Positions 1-7,087 of a stretch of DNA of 13,585 nt are shown one piece after another. Every line of letters starts with the position of its first letter. Positions within the stretch are counted from its first letter, which is position 1. This DNA is from [Eubacterium] saphenum. GTDB lineage: Bacteria > Bacillota > Clostridia > Oscillospirales > Ruminococcaceae. The stretch covers positions 1 through 13,585 of the forward strand of contig SFLN01000048.1 in assembly GCA_004554555.1 (NCBI GenBank), read 5' to 3'. The position numbers and the translations under genes were made by a program. Below the pieces are notes generated by a model. The model saw nothing but the letters and a program-made list of their open reading frames with translations, ran no database searches and had not been told where the DNA came from.

Positions 1-333
1 CGGGTAATAGCTATGTCTGAGAGCGCTGTTTTGGTCTATTTTCTCCGGAGAACCCTGATACATTGACATAATATAGCCGTCATCGTCCTTGTAACCGTTC
101 ATCGTGATTTGCTCGGCTGTGCTTTTGCTATCGGCAAACCACGGTTCATTTCCCGGACCGAGATTGTTTTCGGGGAAAAGCAAAGCCGCCCAGCAGTTTT
201 CGCCGTTAATTCCCGTAAACCTTACCTCAAGCGAAGGCTTCGGTCCGATATCGGCAAAAGCCGCCGTTGATAAAAGCGTCGCCGAGATAATCAGCGCGAT
301 AACAACCGAAAAGATTTTATGCGCAAGTTTCAT
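1..333 (-). CDS. Secreted protein of unknown function, N-terminal part (runs off the left edge)
   Basis: The 111 visible codons start at ATG 331-333, preceded on the minus strand by a GAAAGGA ribosome site. Residues 1-27 form a clear Sec signal peptide: MKLAHK, then a hydrophobic stretch, then AFA before Asp28. The mature part begins DIGPKPSLEVRF and continues with a short region rich in Gly, Asn and Pro. From memory, this opening resembles a group of Clostridia hypothetical proteins that start 'DIGPKPS' and continue into membrane segments, but the later part lies outside the window, so no function is assigned. It is the last gene visible in the minus-strand run, 57 bp after the NfeD-like gene, with no convincing hairpin between them. 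It is probably exported and may be cell-surface or membrane attached (inference). Confidence 0.7.
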   Translation of the reverse strand, partial: MKLAHKIFSVVIALIISATLLSTAAFADIGPKPSLEVRFTGINGENCWAALLFPENNLGPGNEPWFADSKSTAEQITMNGYKDDDGYIMSMYQGSPEKIDQNSALRHSYYP

Positions 334-390
334 AGAATGTCCTTTCTAAAATGCTTGTCCGTATGAATTGCTGAAATGTTAATCCGTGAA

Positions 391-1008
391 TTATTCTTTA
401 TCGGCTTTTCCCGTTTCTTCCTCCTGCACCTCCTCGTTATCCTCAAACAAAATATCGCACAAGTGCTCCTCGCTCTCGACAAAGCAACACGCGTCCTGCG
501 CGTAAATCACCACAACCTTCTCGCCCTTCGGTATAAACCGACCGTTTGCCGAAACCGCGCGGAAAATGTAGTTCCTTGAGCCGTGCCGCACCTCGATTAC
601 CCCAAAGCCGTCCGTTTCAACGTCCTCGACAACCTTTCCCGTAAGCTCGCAAAGCTCCTCGTCATTTGGCTCGGCGCTCTTGTGGAATTTTAGGTAAATC
701 GGCGAAAAAACCGTGCTTATCAGGAAGTTGAAGAAAATTCCCGCAACCGGCGCAAACAACAGCGAAATCCAGCCCGTCATTCCCGCCAGGTCCATAAACA
801 AGCCGCTCAGCGAACCGGTAAACACCAGAATTACCAGCCGCAGCATATTCTTCGGGAAAACCGTCTGCCAGAGGTTTTTCTCCTTTTTATTCGTGAAAAG
901 CTCGCTTGTGTCGGGGAAAAGCGTTTTCCCGAAAAACACCTTCGCAATAACGTGCGCGAGAAGGTACACACCCGACAGGATTATCAGAACGATATAAAAT
1001 GGTCTCAA
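391..1008 (-). CDS. Small membrane protein with a cytosolic NfeD-like OB-fold tail
   Basis: This 205-residue protein has three predicted membrane segments, at about 3-24, 54-75 and 79-105. A soluble part follows at about 122-178 with the pattern of an NfeD/YqiJ-type OB fold (LTGKVVEDV, then GFGVIEVRHGS, then GRFIPKGEKVVVI). The C-terminus is very acidic (runs of Glu and Asp) and probably disordered. The start is a TTG whose last two bases overlap the TGA of the CorC-like gene upstream (TTGA). A GAGGTG element lies 6 nt before it, and no ATG is available until residue 55, so translational coupling is likely. Proteins of this kind often support membrane-quality or stomatin-like systems, but no stomatin gene is present here. 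The coupling to a CNNM/CorC protein suggests they act in the same membrane process (inference). The family assignment is tentative. Confidence 0.72.
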   Translation of the reverse strand: MRPFYIVLIILSGVYLLAHVIAKVFFGKTLFPDTSELFTNKKEKNLWQTVFPKNMLRLVILVFTGSLSGLFMDLAGMTGWISLLFAPVAGIFFNFLISTVFSPIYLKFHKSAEPNDEELCELTGKVVEDVETDGFGVIEVRHGSRNYIFRAVSANGRFIPKGEKVVVIYAQDACCFVESEEHLCDILFEDNEEVQEEETGKADKE

Positions 1009-2270
1009 TCCTTCACCTCGTCGGAAATCAGCTCAATTCTCACCTTGTTTATCCGAAGCTCGGCGGTTTCGAGCACCGTCACCTTAAACCCGTCGGAGCT
1101 TGTTGTATCGCCGTTTTTCGGGATACTGCCGAACAGCTCCAGCACCCAGCCCGCGACCGTATGCGCTTCGCTGTCGATTTCAACCTCGATTTCCCTGTCC
1201 GCAAAATATCTGCGCAGACTGCCCAGCGAAACCTCGCCGTAAGCCTCGTAAACGACGTCCGAAACAGCAGTAATCGGGCTTTTAACCTCGTCGCTCTCGT
1301 CCCAGATTTCGCCGACAAGCTCCTCGAGCAAGTCCTCCATCGTAACTATTCCGAGCGTTCCGCCGTGCTGGTCGAGTACCACGCACATGTGGCACTTTTT
1401 CTTCTGCATTGTCCGCAGAACCTCGGAAATTTTCAGCATGTGCGGGAAATAAACCGTTTCCTGCACAACATCGCGAACCATCAGCTTGTCGCGCTTTTCA
1501 ACGTATTCCTTCAGAAAATCCTTCTGGTTGATTACACCTATTATATTGTCCAGCGTTTTTTCGTAAACGGGCATTCGCGAATACTGCTCGCTCAAAAACT
1601 TTTTGCAGACATCGGTTGCGTTCTCGTTGACCTCGGCGGCAACTATTCGCACGCGCGGCGTGATAATCTCGTCAACCGTTGTTTCATCGAACTGCAAAGC
1701 TGACCGCACGAGATTGCTCTCCTGCTGCTCGAGAACACCCTCGTCCTCGATTTCATCGATGATTGCGATAAGCTCTTCCTCGGTTACGCTCACGGACTTT
1801 TTGCTGCGGAACAGCTTCGCCACGCCTTTTTTCAGCAAAATAAACAGCGCCGAAAACGGAGTGAAAATTATCATCAAAAACGAAATTATCGCAGAAACCC
1901 CGATGCAAACGCCCTCGGCGTGGTCTTTGGCAATGCTTTTCGGCATAACCTCGCCGAAAATCAGCACGACAACCGTTGTCGCAATTGTCGAAACAAGCGA
2001 GCCGTACTGCTCGCCGACCAGCGCTATGCAGACGATTGTCGCGATAGACGAGCAGGCGATGTTTACGATATTGTTGCCGATGAGTATCGTCGTAAGCGCC
2101 TTGTCGTATTTCCCGAGTATTCGCAGCGCTCTCGCAGCGCCGCGGTGACCGTTGTCCGCCATATTTTTCAGGCGGATTCGGTTAACGCTCGAAATTGCCG
2201 TTTCCGACGCCGAAAAAAACGCCGAGAACATTATCATTGCCACTATTACTATTATGTTTGCAACACTCAT
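1005..2270 (-). CDS. CNNM/CorC (HlyC/TlyC-like) membrane protein with CBS pair
   Basis: This 421-residue protein has the standard family layout. A DUF21/CNNM membrane domain spans about 1-150, with SASETA at 20-25, hydrophobic helices, and the hallmark GEVMPKS at 106-112. An acidic linker at 161-200 includes EEEL and EQQESNLVRSALQFDE. A CBS pair spans about 203-325, opening with ITPRV and closing with GTLGIVTMEDLLEELVGEIWDE. A CorC_HlyC domain spans about 335-415. Family members are linked to Mg2+ (and possibly Co2+) export or homeostasis, with the CBS pair binding nucleotide. The older label 'hemolysin' is not a good guide to function. The ATG start lies 19 bp after the upstream HAD gene. 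Its Shine-Dalgarno AAGGAG overlaps that gene's stop codon and is rather far from the ATG (about 14 nt). Its own stop overlaps the next gene's start. Confidence 0.93.
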   Translation of the reverse strand: MSVANIIVIVAMIMFSAFFSASETAISSVNRIRLKNMADNGHRGAARALRILGKYDKALTTILIGNNIVNIACSSIATIVCIALVGEQYGSLVSTIATTVVVLIFGEVMPKSIAKDHAEGVCIGVSAIISFLMIIFTPFSALFILLKKGVAKLFRSKKSVSVTEEELIAIIDEIEDEGVLEQQESNLVRSALQFDETTVDEIITPRVRIVAAEVNENATDVCKKFLSEQYSRMPVYEKTLDNIIGVINQKDFLKEYVEKRDKLMVRDVVQETVYFPHMLKISEVLRTMQKKKCHMCVVLDQHGGTLGIVTMEDLLEELVGEIWDESDEVKSPITAVSDVVYEAYGEVSLGSLRRYFADREIEVEIDSEAHTVAGWVLELFGSIPKNGDTTSSDGFKVTVLETAELRINKVRIELISDEVKD

Positions 2271-2292
2271 AGGTCAAAAAGCGCTCTCCTTA
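2271..2292 (-). promoter_or_regulatory. Ribosome site in a small hairpin loop between HAD and CorC-like genes
   Basis: On the minus strand, GCGCT and AGCGC form a 5-bp stem whose 8-nt loop holds TTAAGGAG, including the Shine-Dalgarno site of the CorC-like gene. The stem is followed by TTTTT. The stop codon of the HAD gene lies inside this element. It could limit translation of the downstream gene unless upstream ribosomes open it. The stem is short, so this is a suggestion only. Confidence 0.3.
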
Positions 2293-3078
2293 AAGCGCGT
2301 ATTTCTTTATGCAGCGCGTCACGCCGCCGCTGTTGTTGTCGGGCGCGATAAACCGGCAGAGCTTTTTCACGTCCTCGTGACCGTTTTCCATACAAAAGCT
2401 GAAGTCAGCCGCAGCCAGCATATCCACATCGTTGAAATAATCCCCGAACGCCATTGTTTCCTCGCGGGTTACGCCAAGCGTTTTCTGGAGCGCTCGGAGA
2501 GCCGTGCCCTTGCTCACGCCGCCCGCCATCACGTCCATCCAGATTTCCCCCGAAGCCTGAACGTTCAGCTCATCGCCGAAAATCCCTTCAAGGAACGGCT
2601 TTCCGTGGTGAAGCGTTCCCTTTTTATCGCACACGGCAATCTTGTAAATCGTGTCCTTAACATCGAGAAAATCCTTGACGGGCGTGTGGAATTTGTAAAA
2701 TCTCCCGACCTCGTTCGAGAAATCATCGCCCATATCAAGGTGATAAACGCCGCTTTGCGCGCAAACCACCAGAATAAAATCCTCCATTTTCGCGCACACC
2801 GAAACCAGCCTTTCGTACACGTCGCGCTCCAGCGGGAAAACGTTGGTAAATCTGCCGTTCAATACGGTTGCGGCGCCGTTGTCGCAGATGAACGAGAGCT
2901 TTGCGCGGTATTCCTCGGGAAACAGATGTTCAAGCGCGGTGTAAGTCCGCCCGCTTGCTACGGTGAACGTAATCTTCTTCTCAATCAGCTCGTCAAGAAC
3001 GGGAAAAAAATCCTCGGGAAGCCGCTTTTCGTTGTCAAGAAGCGTCCCGTCCATATCCGAAGCTATCAGCCTTATCAT
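2290..3078 (-). CDS. Cof-type HAD-IIB phosphatase
   Basis: This 262-residue protein is a full-length member of the HAD superfamily, Cof/type IIB subgroup. Motif I is DMDGTLL with nucleophile Asp8 and acid/base Asp10. Motif II is Ser42 in ASGR. Motif III is Lys190 in GVSKGTAL. Motif IV is FGDYFNDVDML with Asp213, Asn216 and Asp217 for Mg2+. The type IIB cap lies between motifs II and III (about 80-185). These enzymes dephosphorylate small molecules such as sugar phosphates or flavin and PLP precursors, and the sequence does not say which. The SGRxxxxL motif and the NDVDML motif with late Lys are typical of YidA/YkrA-like proteins. The start ATG has AGGAG 7 nt upstream. The gene sits between the barrel protein (22 bp upstream) and the CorC-like gene (19 bp downstream), so it is probably co-transcribed with them. 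Confidence 0.93.
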   Translation of the reverse strand: MIRLIASDMDGTLLDNEKRLPEDFFPVLDELIEKKITFTVASGRTYTALEHLFPEEYRAKLSFICDNGAATVLNGRFTNVFPLERDVYERLVSVCAKMEDFILVVCAQSGVYHLDMGDDFSNEVGRFYKFHTPVKDFLDVKDTIYKIAVCDKKGTLHHGKPFLEGIFGDELNVQASGEIWMDVMAGGVSKGTALRALQKTLGVTREETMAFGDYFNDVDMLAAADFSFCMENGHEDVKKLCRFIAPDNNSGGVTRCIKKYAL

Positions 3079-3100
3079 AGAAATCTCCTAATTTTTACCA

Positions 3101-4066
3101 TTAATTTAACAATCCCTTGTGCTTATCGGCGAGAATATCGTCCGCGAAAACCCTCGCGCCCGTGCTCTTGACCGCTTTCAGAAGCTCGTCGAAAATGTCC
3201 TCGGGAAGCTCCTCGTTTTTCATCATCTTCTCAACCGCCGAAACGTAAGCGTGCCGCATAAACTGCGCGTCCTTGAGCCGAACCCTCGTCTGCACCCTCT
3301 CGCCCGTGTCGCCGTTTGTCAGCATTCTTATGTCGTTGTCAAGAATTTCCATAAGCTGAAGAACGCTGTCCTTGCGTGAATTTTTGAAGATGTACTTATT
3401 ATAAATAGACGCTCGGCACATCGCGCCCGCGTTCAGCTCGGACGGGATTGTGTCGTAAACCGACATCAGCGTGAAAACGAAATCCTCGAAGGACGCGAAT
3501 TTCCCGTTTGAACCCATCGAGAGCGTCAAGCTGTCCGCGTTCGCGAAAGCAAACCTCACGGCGCTGTCCACGGCGGTTTTCTTTGCGTTCATCGGGCAAA
3601 AATCAACCGGCACGGTGACATCGTTTTTCACGCGCATAACATAAGCCGAAGCCTCCGCGGGCGTGAACAAATCGTAGCTCCCGCAAAGCCTTACCAGCGC
3701 GATTTCCCCGTCAACCTGCGCCTGCGCAAACCGAACCGCGCGCCCCGGCAGGCTGTCCATCACGGGAAGCTCCAGCATAAGCGGGATTTTTGTCGAAATT
3801 TTCTTCTTTAAATCGGGAAAGGCTATCAGCACATAATCAAAGTCAAAAACCTCCGTCAGCCGCATAAACATCGGGTCAACAAGCCGGAAAATATACCCCA
3901 CGCCCTTCGGCAGCTCGCGCATTTTCATAACGGTGCGGAAATCCAGCTCCACATACTTCACGCCCGCCGCCGCAAGCATTTCGATATAGTTGTAGATATC
4001 CTCGCTTTTTGCGTTATCGAAAAGAGCGTTTGTGCAAAGACTGTTGTCGGTGATAACCGTTTTCAT
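3101..4066 (-). CDS. Degenerate DRE-TIM (HMGL/isopropylmalate-synthase-like) barrel protein
   Basis: This protein has 321 residues from the preferred ATG (4064-4066). A TTG two codons earlier lies too close to the AAAGGA ribosome site (2 nt) while the ATG is 8 nt away, so the ATG was chosen. The layout recalls the HMG-CoA lyase / isopropylmalate synthase barrel. ITDNSLCTNALFD at 5-17 sits where DTTLRDGxQ is expected, and an AAAGVKYVELDF strand lies at 32-43. A segment at about 152-200 (PVDFCPMNAKKTAVDSAV to ANADSLTLSMGSNGKFASFEDFV) aligns by eye with the HxHN...GAD...GxGERxGN region. The catalytic Arg of the first motif and the metal-binding HxH are absent (Cys157-Pro-Met-Asn160 instead), so normal aldol or lyase chemistry looks unlikely. 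The fold call is an inference, and the function is unknown. No signal peptide is visible, so it is probably cytosolic. Confidence 0.6.
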   Translation of the reverse strand: MKTVITDNSLCTNALFDNAKSEDIYNYIEMLAAAGVKYVELDFRTVMKMRELPKGVGYIFRLVDPMFMRLTEVFDFDYVLIAFPDLKKKISTKIPLMLELPVMDSLPGRAVRFAQAQVDGEIALVRLCGSYDLFTPAEASAYVMRVKNDVTVPVDFCPMNAKKTAVDSAVRFAFANADSLTLSMGSNGKFASFEDFVFTLMSVYDTIPSELNAGAMCRASIYNKYIFKNSRKDSVLQLMEILDNDIRMLTNGDTGERVQTRVRLKDAQFMRHAYVSAVEKMMKNEELPEDIFDELLKAVKSTGARVFADDILADKHKGLLN

Positions 4067-4081
4067 TTTCAAAATCCTTTC

Positions 4082-4107
4082 AAAAAACCGTGAGAACTCA
4101 TTTCTCA
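4082..4107 (-). terminator. Weak terminator or attenuator after the NlpC/P60-like gene
   Basis: On the minus strand the arms TGAGAA and TTCTCA form a 6-bp stem with a 5-nt loop. CGG and then six T residues follow. The stop codon of the NlpC/P60-like gene forms one end of the stem. The T run lies directly before the ribosome site of the next gene. The stem is AT-rich, so partial read-through is likely and it may act as an attenuator. Confidence 0.4.
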
Positions 4108-4698
4108 GCTTATCGCAATTCCCCGAACAAAATTTCTTCGGTAATAATCGGTGGTGATATCAACGCTCCAGACCTTGCTCTCGCCGTTGTGCGTTATACA
4201 AGCAATCATCTCGCCGTTTCCGGCGTAAATTCCGCCGAAGCTCACATCGCTTTGACCGTCGTCGGAGAAGAACACCAAATCCCCCGCCGCAAGATTTTCA
4301 TAGGTCTGCCTAGCCCCCCACTCGGACTGCGCGATTGTACCTCTCGGGCAAGTGAGGAAGCCGTTTTTCCGCATAACGTAATAGATAAAGCCCGAGTTGT
4401 CGAAGCCGTCGGGTGAAGCGCCGTTTTCGACATAAGGCGTGTTTATCAGCGAGTACGCCATCGCCACGATATTTTTCGCAACCTCGCTGCTGTGACCGTC
4501 GCCGGGGCGGTGATTTGAGGTGTTATCGGAGGGATTGTGCGAATTGTCGCTGTCATAAGGCACGCTTATGCTGTCCGACGAGTTATGAAAATCGGAGGGC
4601 GTGCCGCTGTCGGACGGCTGGCTGATTATTATCACCAGAGCGATAACTCCCAGCGCCGCCAAAACCACGGCAATAATTATAAAAATATTACTCTTCAT
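4105..4698 (-). CDS. Membrane-anchored NlpC/P60-like protein lacking catalytic residues
   Basis: This 197-residue protein begins with a membrane anchor (about 5-26, very hydrophobic with no cleavage site or lipobox Cys). A Ser/Asp/Asn/His-rich linker follows at about 28-70, then an NlpC/P60-like domain at 72-197. The domain shows the family landmarks AYSLINTPYV, FDNSGFIYYVMRKNG, LAAGDLVFF, GGIYAGNGEMI and YYRRNFVRGI. In active cell-wall peptidases the second landmark reads FDCSGF. Here Asn101 replaces the nucleophilic Cys (codon AAC on the coding strand). The catalytic His of SHVGIY is Phe154 (DVSFGGIY), and the His usually found in MIHA is replaced (MIAC). It therefore looks like a pseudoenzyme that may bind peptidoglycan without cutting it (inference). 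The start ATG follows GGGAGAA. It lies 87 bp after the FapA-like gene and 38 bp before the barrel protein. Confidence 0.8.
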   Translation of the reverse strand: MKSNIFIIIAVVLAALGVIALVIIISQPSDSGTPSDFHNSSDSISVPYDSDNSHNPSDNTSNHRPGDGHSSEVAKNIVAMAYSLINTPYVENGASPDGFDNSGFIYYVMRKNGFLTCPRGTIAQSEWGARQTYENLAAGDLVFFSDDGQSDVSFGGIYAGNGEMIACITHNGESKVWSVDITTDYYRRNFVRGIAIS

Positions 4699-4762
4699 TT
4701 GTTCTCCCAGCTGAAGCGTTTTTCAAAATTATCCGCATTTTCAAGTCTTGTATTATCGTATG

Positions 4763-4797
4763 AAAAACACCTGCCGAAATTTCACTTACATCGGCAA
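4763..4797 (-). terminator. Weak terminator after the FapA-like gene
   Basis: On the minus strand TGCCGA and TCGGCA pair (6 bp, extendable by T-G wobbles) around a 13-nt loop that contains the last bases of the FapA stop region. GGTG and five T residues follow. The large loop and the short gap before the T run make it a modest terminator. It may lower expression of the downstream NlpC/P60-like gene. Confidence 0.4.
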
Positions 4798-6234
4798 AAT
4801 TGTCAAAACGTCGTTTACAATCGTCACTCGGGAATGCTTCGCAGCCTCGGTTACATCAAGCGTGAGGAAGTTTATGCAGAACTTAACCCCGGGATAAATC
4901 ACACCGTTGCACACGGCGCTCAGGTTATCCCTGTCCTTGATGTCCTCGTCTAGCTTTGCTATCAGCTCTTCAAGCTCCGTTTTCCTCATCGCGTAAAACA
5001 GCTTGTTCTGCATTTCAATGCGCTGCTGGCGCTGCTGTTCGTCATAGAGCACGCCGCCCTGCATATTCTTTCGGTTCTTGAGGAACGCAAGATTTTTTAT
5101 CGAGAGGTCGTAAATACGCGTAGCCTCGCTCAAATCCGACTCAGCCTCGCGGCGTCTTGCGAAAAGCACCGAGCCGTCGCCGATATTAACCTCGGTGGGC
5201 GTGTACTTTTCCGAGCCGATTGTGCCAGCGGTTATGTCGTGCATTGACGTGATTTTTCCGCCCGCGATAACCCCGCGCGGTCCCTTCGCAGTGAGCTTTC
5301 CGTAGCAGAAAACATTGCAGAACGCGAACTGCTTGGACGAGATATCGCCCTTGACAAAAATCTCCGAGTTCTCGCAGAAACCGATATCCGCGTCGCCGTT
5401 GCAGTTGACCTTGGAGTTTATGCACCCGCCGACAATCGAAAGATTACCGCCCGCGCTGATTTCACCGCCGAAAACGCTGCCGTCGATTTTCACGTTTTTG
5501 CCCGCGTTGACGGAAAAACCCTCCATAACGTTGCCCTTGATATGAACGTCGCCGAAAAAGCTGATATTTCCGACGGAGATGTCGAGGTCGGTCTTTATCG
5601 TAACCGCCTGTTCAACGTGAAAACAGCCGCCCGCGAACACAATATGCCCATCGCACGCAGATACGATATTCTTGCCGTCGGTGGTCACGAGCGTGTTTCT
5701 GCCGAGGGAAATTTTTGCCGGAACTCCCGCTTCACCGGGAATTTCCTGCCCAAAAACATTCTTGCCGGGCGTTCCCTCTTCGGGCTGAACTATATCGGCG
5801 ACAACCTCGTTTTTGCGTATCGGAACGATTGAGTTCAGCTCACGGTAATCCGCAATTCCAAACTCGTCCTGCACGGGCTTGAGCTTGTGCTCCTTATCGA
5901 AGCGGAAGCTGATATAGCCGTTTGCGCCCTTTTTCGGGGGTTTATATTCGGCAATGCATGTCGGAACGCCGTAAAGCCGCTCCTCGACAACCTTTTTGAC
6001 AATCTTTTCATCAACGCCGAAAACGATGTTCTGCTTTTTCAGTTCTTCCTTAACCATCTGAACTGTTGCTTCTTTACCGCCGTTTATGGGCGGGTGAACA
6101 GTAAGGTTTACGCTTTTTCCGCCCGAGTCCACGGTCAAATCAATTCGGCAGTCAACAACGGCGGTTACCTCTTTATTCTCGGAATTTCCGTTGTTTTGTG
6201 CGTTTTCGCTGTTATTATTTACATTTTCAGCCAT
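4786..6234 (-). CDS. FapA-family (DUF342) polymerising or scaffold-like protein
   Basis: This 482-residue protein opens with an Asn/Glu-rich low-complexity stretch (1-21). A FapA N-terminal domain follows (about 22-205), with GTPGKNVFGQEIPGEAG at 154-170 and DGKNIVSACDGHIVF at 186-200. Then comes a right-handed beta-helix-like repeat region (about 205-350), seen as successive turns such as DLDISVGNISFFGDVHIKGNV, GFSVNAGKNVKIDG, EISAGGNLSIVGG and ITAGTIGSE. A coiled-coil-like segment spans about 360-438, and a small C-terminal beta part ends the protein. Family members include Vibrio FapA, which controls FlhF at the flagellar pole. Many non-motile Firmicutes carry homologues with no assigned role, and there are no flagellar genes here. 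The start ATG follows GAAAGGCAGGT. The upstream HAD gene ends 33 bp away, so they likely share a transcript. Confidence 0.88.
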   Translation of the reverse strand: MAENVNNNSENAQNNGNSENKEVTAVVDCRIDLTVDSGGKSVNLTVHPPINGGKEATVQMVKEELKKQNIVFGVDEKIVKKVVEERLYGVPTCIAEYKPPKKGANGYISFRFDKEHKLKPVQDEFGIADYRELNSIVPIRKNEVVADIVQPEEGTPGKNVFGQEIPGEAGVPAKISLGRNTLVTTDGKNIVSACDGHIVFAGGCFHVEQAVTIKTDLDISVGNISFFGDVHIKGNVMEGFSVNAGKNVKIDGSVFGGEISAGGNLSIVGGCINSKVNCNGDADIGFCENSEIFVKGDISSKQFAFCNVFCYGKLTAKGPRGVIAGGKITSMHDITAGTIGSEKYTPTEVNIGDGSVLFARRREAESDLSEATRIYDLSIKNLAFLKNRKNMQGGVLYDEQQRQQRIEMQNKLFYAMRKTELEELIAKLDEDIKDRDNLSAVCNGVIYPGVKFCINFLTLDVTEAAKHSRVTIVNDVLTILPM

Positions 6235-6267
6235 AAAAACACCTGCCTTTCAAAAACTGTCTGTTTC

Positions 6268-6918
6268 TCATATTTTCTCCAAAATGCCGATGACCTCGTC
6301 CAACGAGCCAGCCTTTGCAGCGATAATTCGCGAAAGCTCCTCGTCCGGCTCGGTGAGGTCGGGAACCATAATCGTTTTGCAGCCCGCCGCCGCTGCTGAT
6401 TTCACACCATTCGGCGAGTCCTCAAGCGCCGCGCACTCCGACGGTTCAAGACCAAGCTCGCTCGCGGCGTAAATATAGATATCGGGCTTTGGTTTGCCCA
6501 CTTTAACCATTGTCGCGCAAATAATTTTGTCAAAATAACCGAAAATTCCCGTTTCTTTCAGATATTTTTCGGCGCGTTCATAATCGGTCGCCGTGGCAAC
6601 CGCAGCGGGAATTTTGTTCTCATTAAGATATGTAAGAAGCGTTTTCGCGCCTTTTTTCAGCTCAAGTCCGTGTTTCGCGAGGTGCTCGTTCATCAGTTCC
6701 ATTCGTCTTGAACGGATTTTCAGGTAATCAAAATCATCTCCGAGAACGCTCTTTAAATAAGGTATAGCGAAGCTCCTGTGCATTGAGCGGATATTCAGCG
6801 CGATTTCCCGCGTCATATCAAAGCCCGATTCCCGAGCCGCCTCCTGCCAGAACCGCACCAGCAGCTTTTCGGTATCGAGAAGAAGTCCGTCCATATCGAA
6901 GATTACCGCCTTAACCAT
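6268..6918 (-). CDS. Beta-phosphoglucomutase-like HAD phosphatase
   Basis: This 216-residue protein has the full set of HAD subfamily IA motifs. Asp8 and Asp10 lie in FDMDGLLLDTE, and a helical cap follows (about 18-85). Motif II lies in VATATDYE (Thr109/Thr111), and motif III Lys142 in VGKPKPDIY. Acidic Glu166-Asp167 lie in ALEDSPNGVKSAAAAG. The DMDGLLLDTE start and the EDSPNGVKSA motif are typical of the beta-phosphoglucomutase / 2-deoxyglucose-6-phosphatase-like group. Most likely it is a phosphatase or mutase for a sugar phosphate, but the substrate cannot be read from sequence. The ATG start has a GGGGGA ribosome site. It is the first gene of the minus-strand run and lies directly behind a strong promoter. 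Its stop is 33 bp before the FapA-like gene. Confidence 0.92.
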   Translation of the reverse strand: MVKAVIFDMDGLLLDTEKLLVRFWQEAARESGFDMTREIALNIRSMHRSFAIPYLKSVLGDDFDYLKIRSRRMELMNEHLAKHGLELKKGAKTLLTYLNENKIPAAVATATDYERAEKYLKETGIFGYFDKIICATMVKVGKPKPDIYIYAASELGLEPSECAALEDSPNGVKSAAAAGCKTIMVPDLTEPDEELSRIIAAKAGSLDEVIGILEKI

Positions 6919-6963
6919 ACCGTCCCCCGCTTTTCCAAAAATTCACATAAACATTCATATTAT

Positions 6964-6992
6964 ATTTTACCACACTTTTTGTAAAATGTCAA
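6964..6992 (-). promoter_or_regulatory. Sigma-A-type promoter for the leftward gene run
   Basis: Read on the minus strand, the -35 box TTGACA (6987-6992) is a perfect consensus match. A 17-bp spacer ends in TGG, which is an extended -10 element. The -10 box is TAAAAT (6964-6969). The predicted start lies about 6957, leaving a leader of roughly 40 nt before the HAD gene at 6918. Confidence 0.8.
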
Positions 6993-7008
6993 TAGATTAA
7001 GTTTTTGC

Positions 7009-7023
7009 ACAAAACTGTTTTGT
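7009..7023. promoter_or_regulatory. 15-bp perfect palindrome between two divergent promoters
   Basis: ACAAAAC and GTTTTGT are perfect 7-bp arms around a single T. The site lies 16 bp upstream of the leftward -35 box and 35 bp upstream of the rightward one. This placement suits an operator for a dimeric regulator or a simple upstream element. No matching regulator gene is present, and the AT-rich surroundings make a chance palindrome possible. Confidence 0.35.
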
Positions 7024-7058
7024 CAAACAAATTTTTTTGAAATTTACTAAAAAAATAC

Positions 7059-7087
7059 TTGAAATTTCTGCAATTGTATGGTATAAT
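7059..7087 (+). promoter_or_regulatory. Sigma-A-type promoter for secG
   Basis: The -35 box is TTGAAA (7059-7064). A 17-bp spacer ends in TGG (extended -10), and the -10 box is a perfect TATAAT (7082-7087). The predicted start near 7094 gives a leader of about 40 nt before the secG start at 7133. With the leftward promoter it makes a divergent control region. Confidence 0.85.

Noticed and set aside
999..1703. 234-residue plus-strand open frame opposite the CorC-like gene
   Set aside because: Shadow frame. The minus-strand product carries DUF21, CBS and CorC_HlyC motifs.
2152..3171. 339-residue plus-strand open frame across the HAD gene
   Set aside because: It covers the antisense of a HAD phosphatase with all motifs intact, has no recognisable domain, and runs into neighbouring genes.
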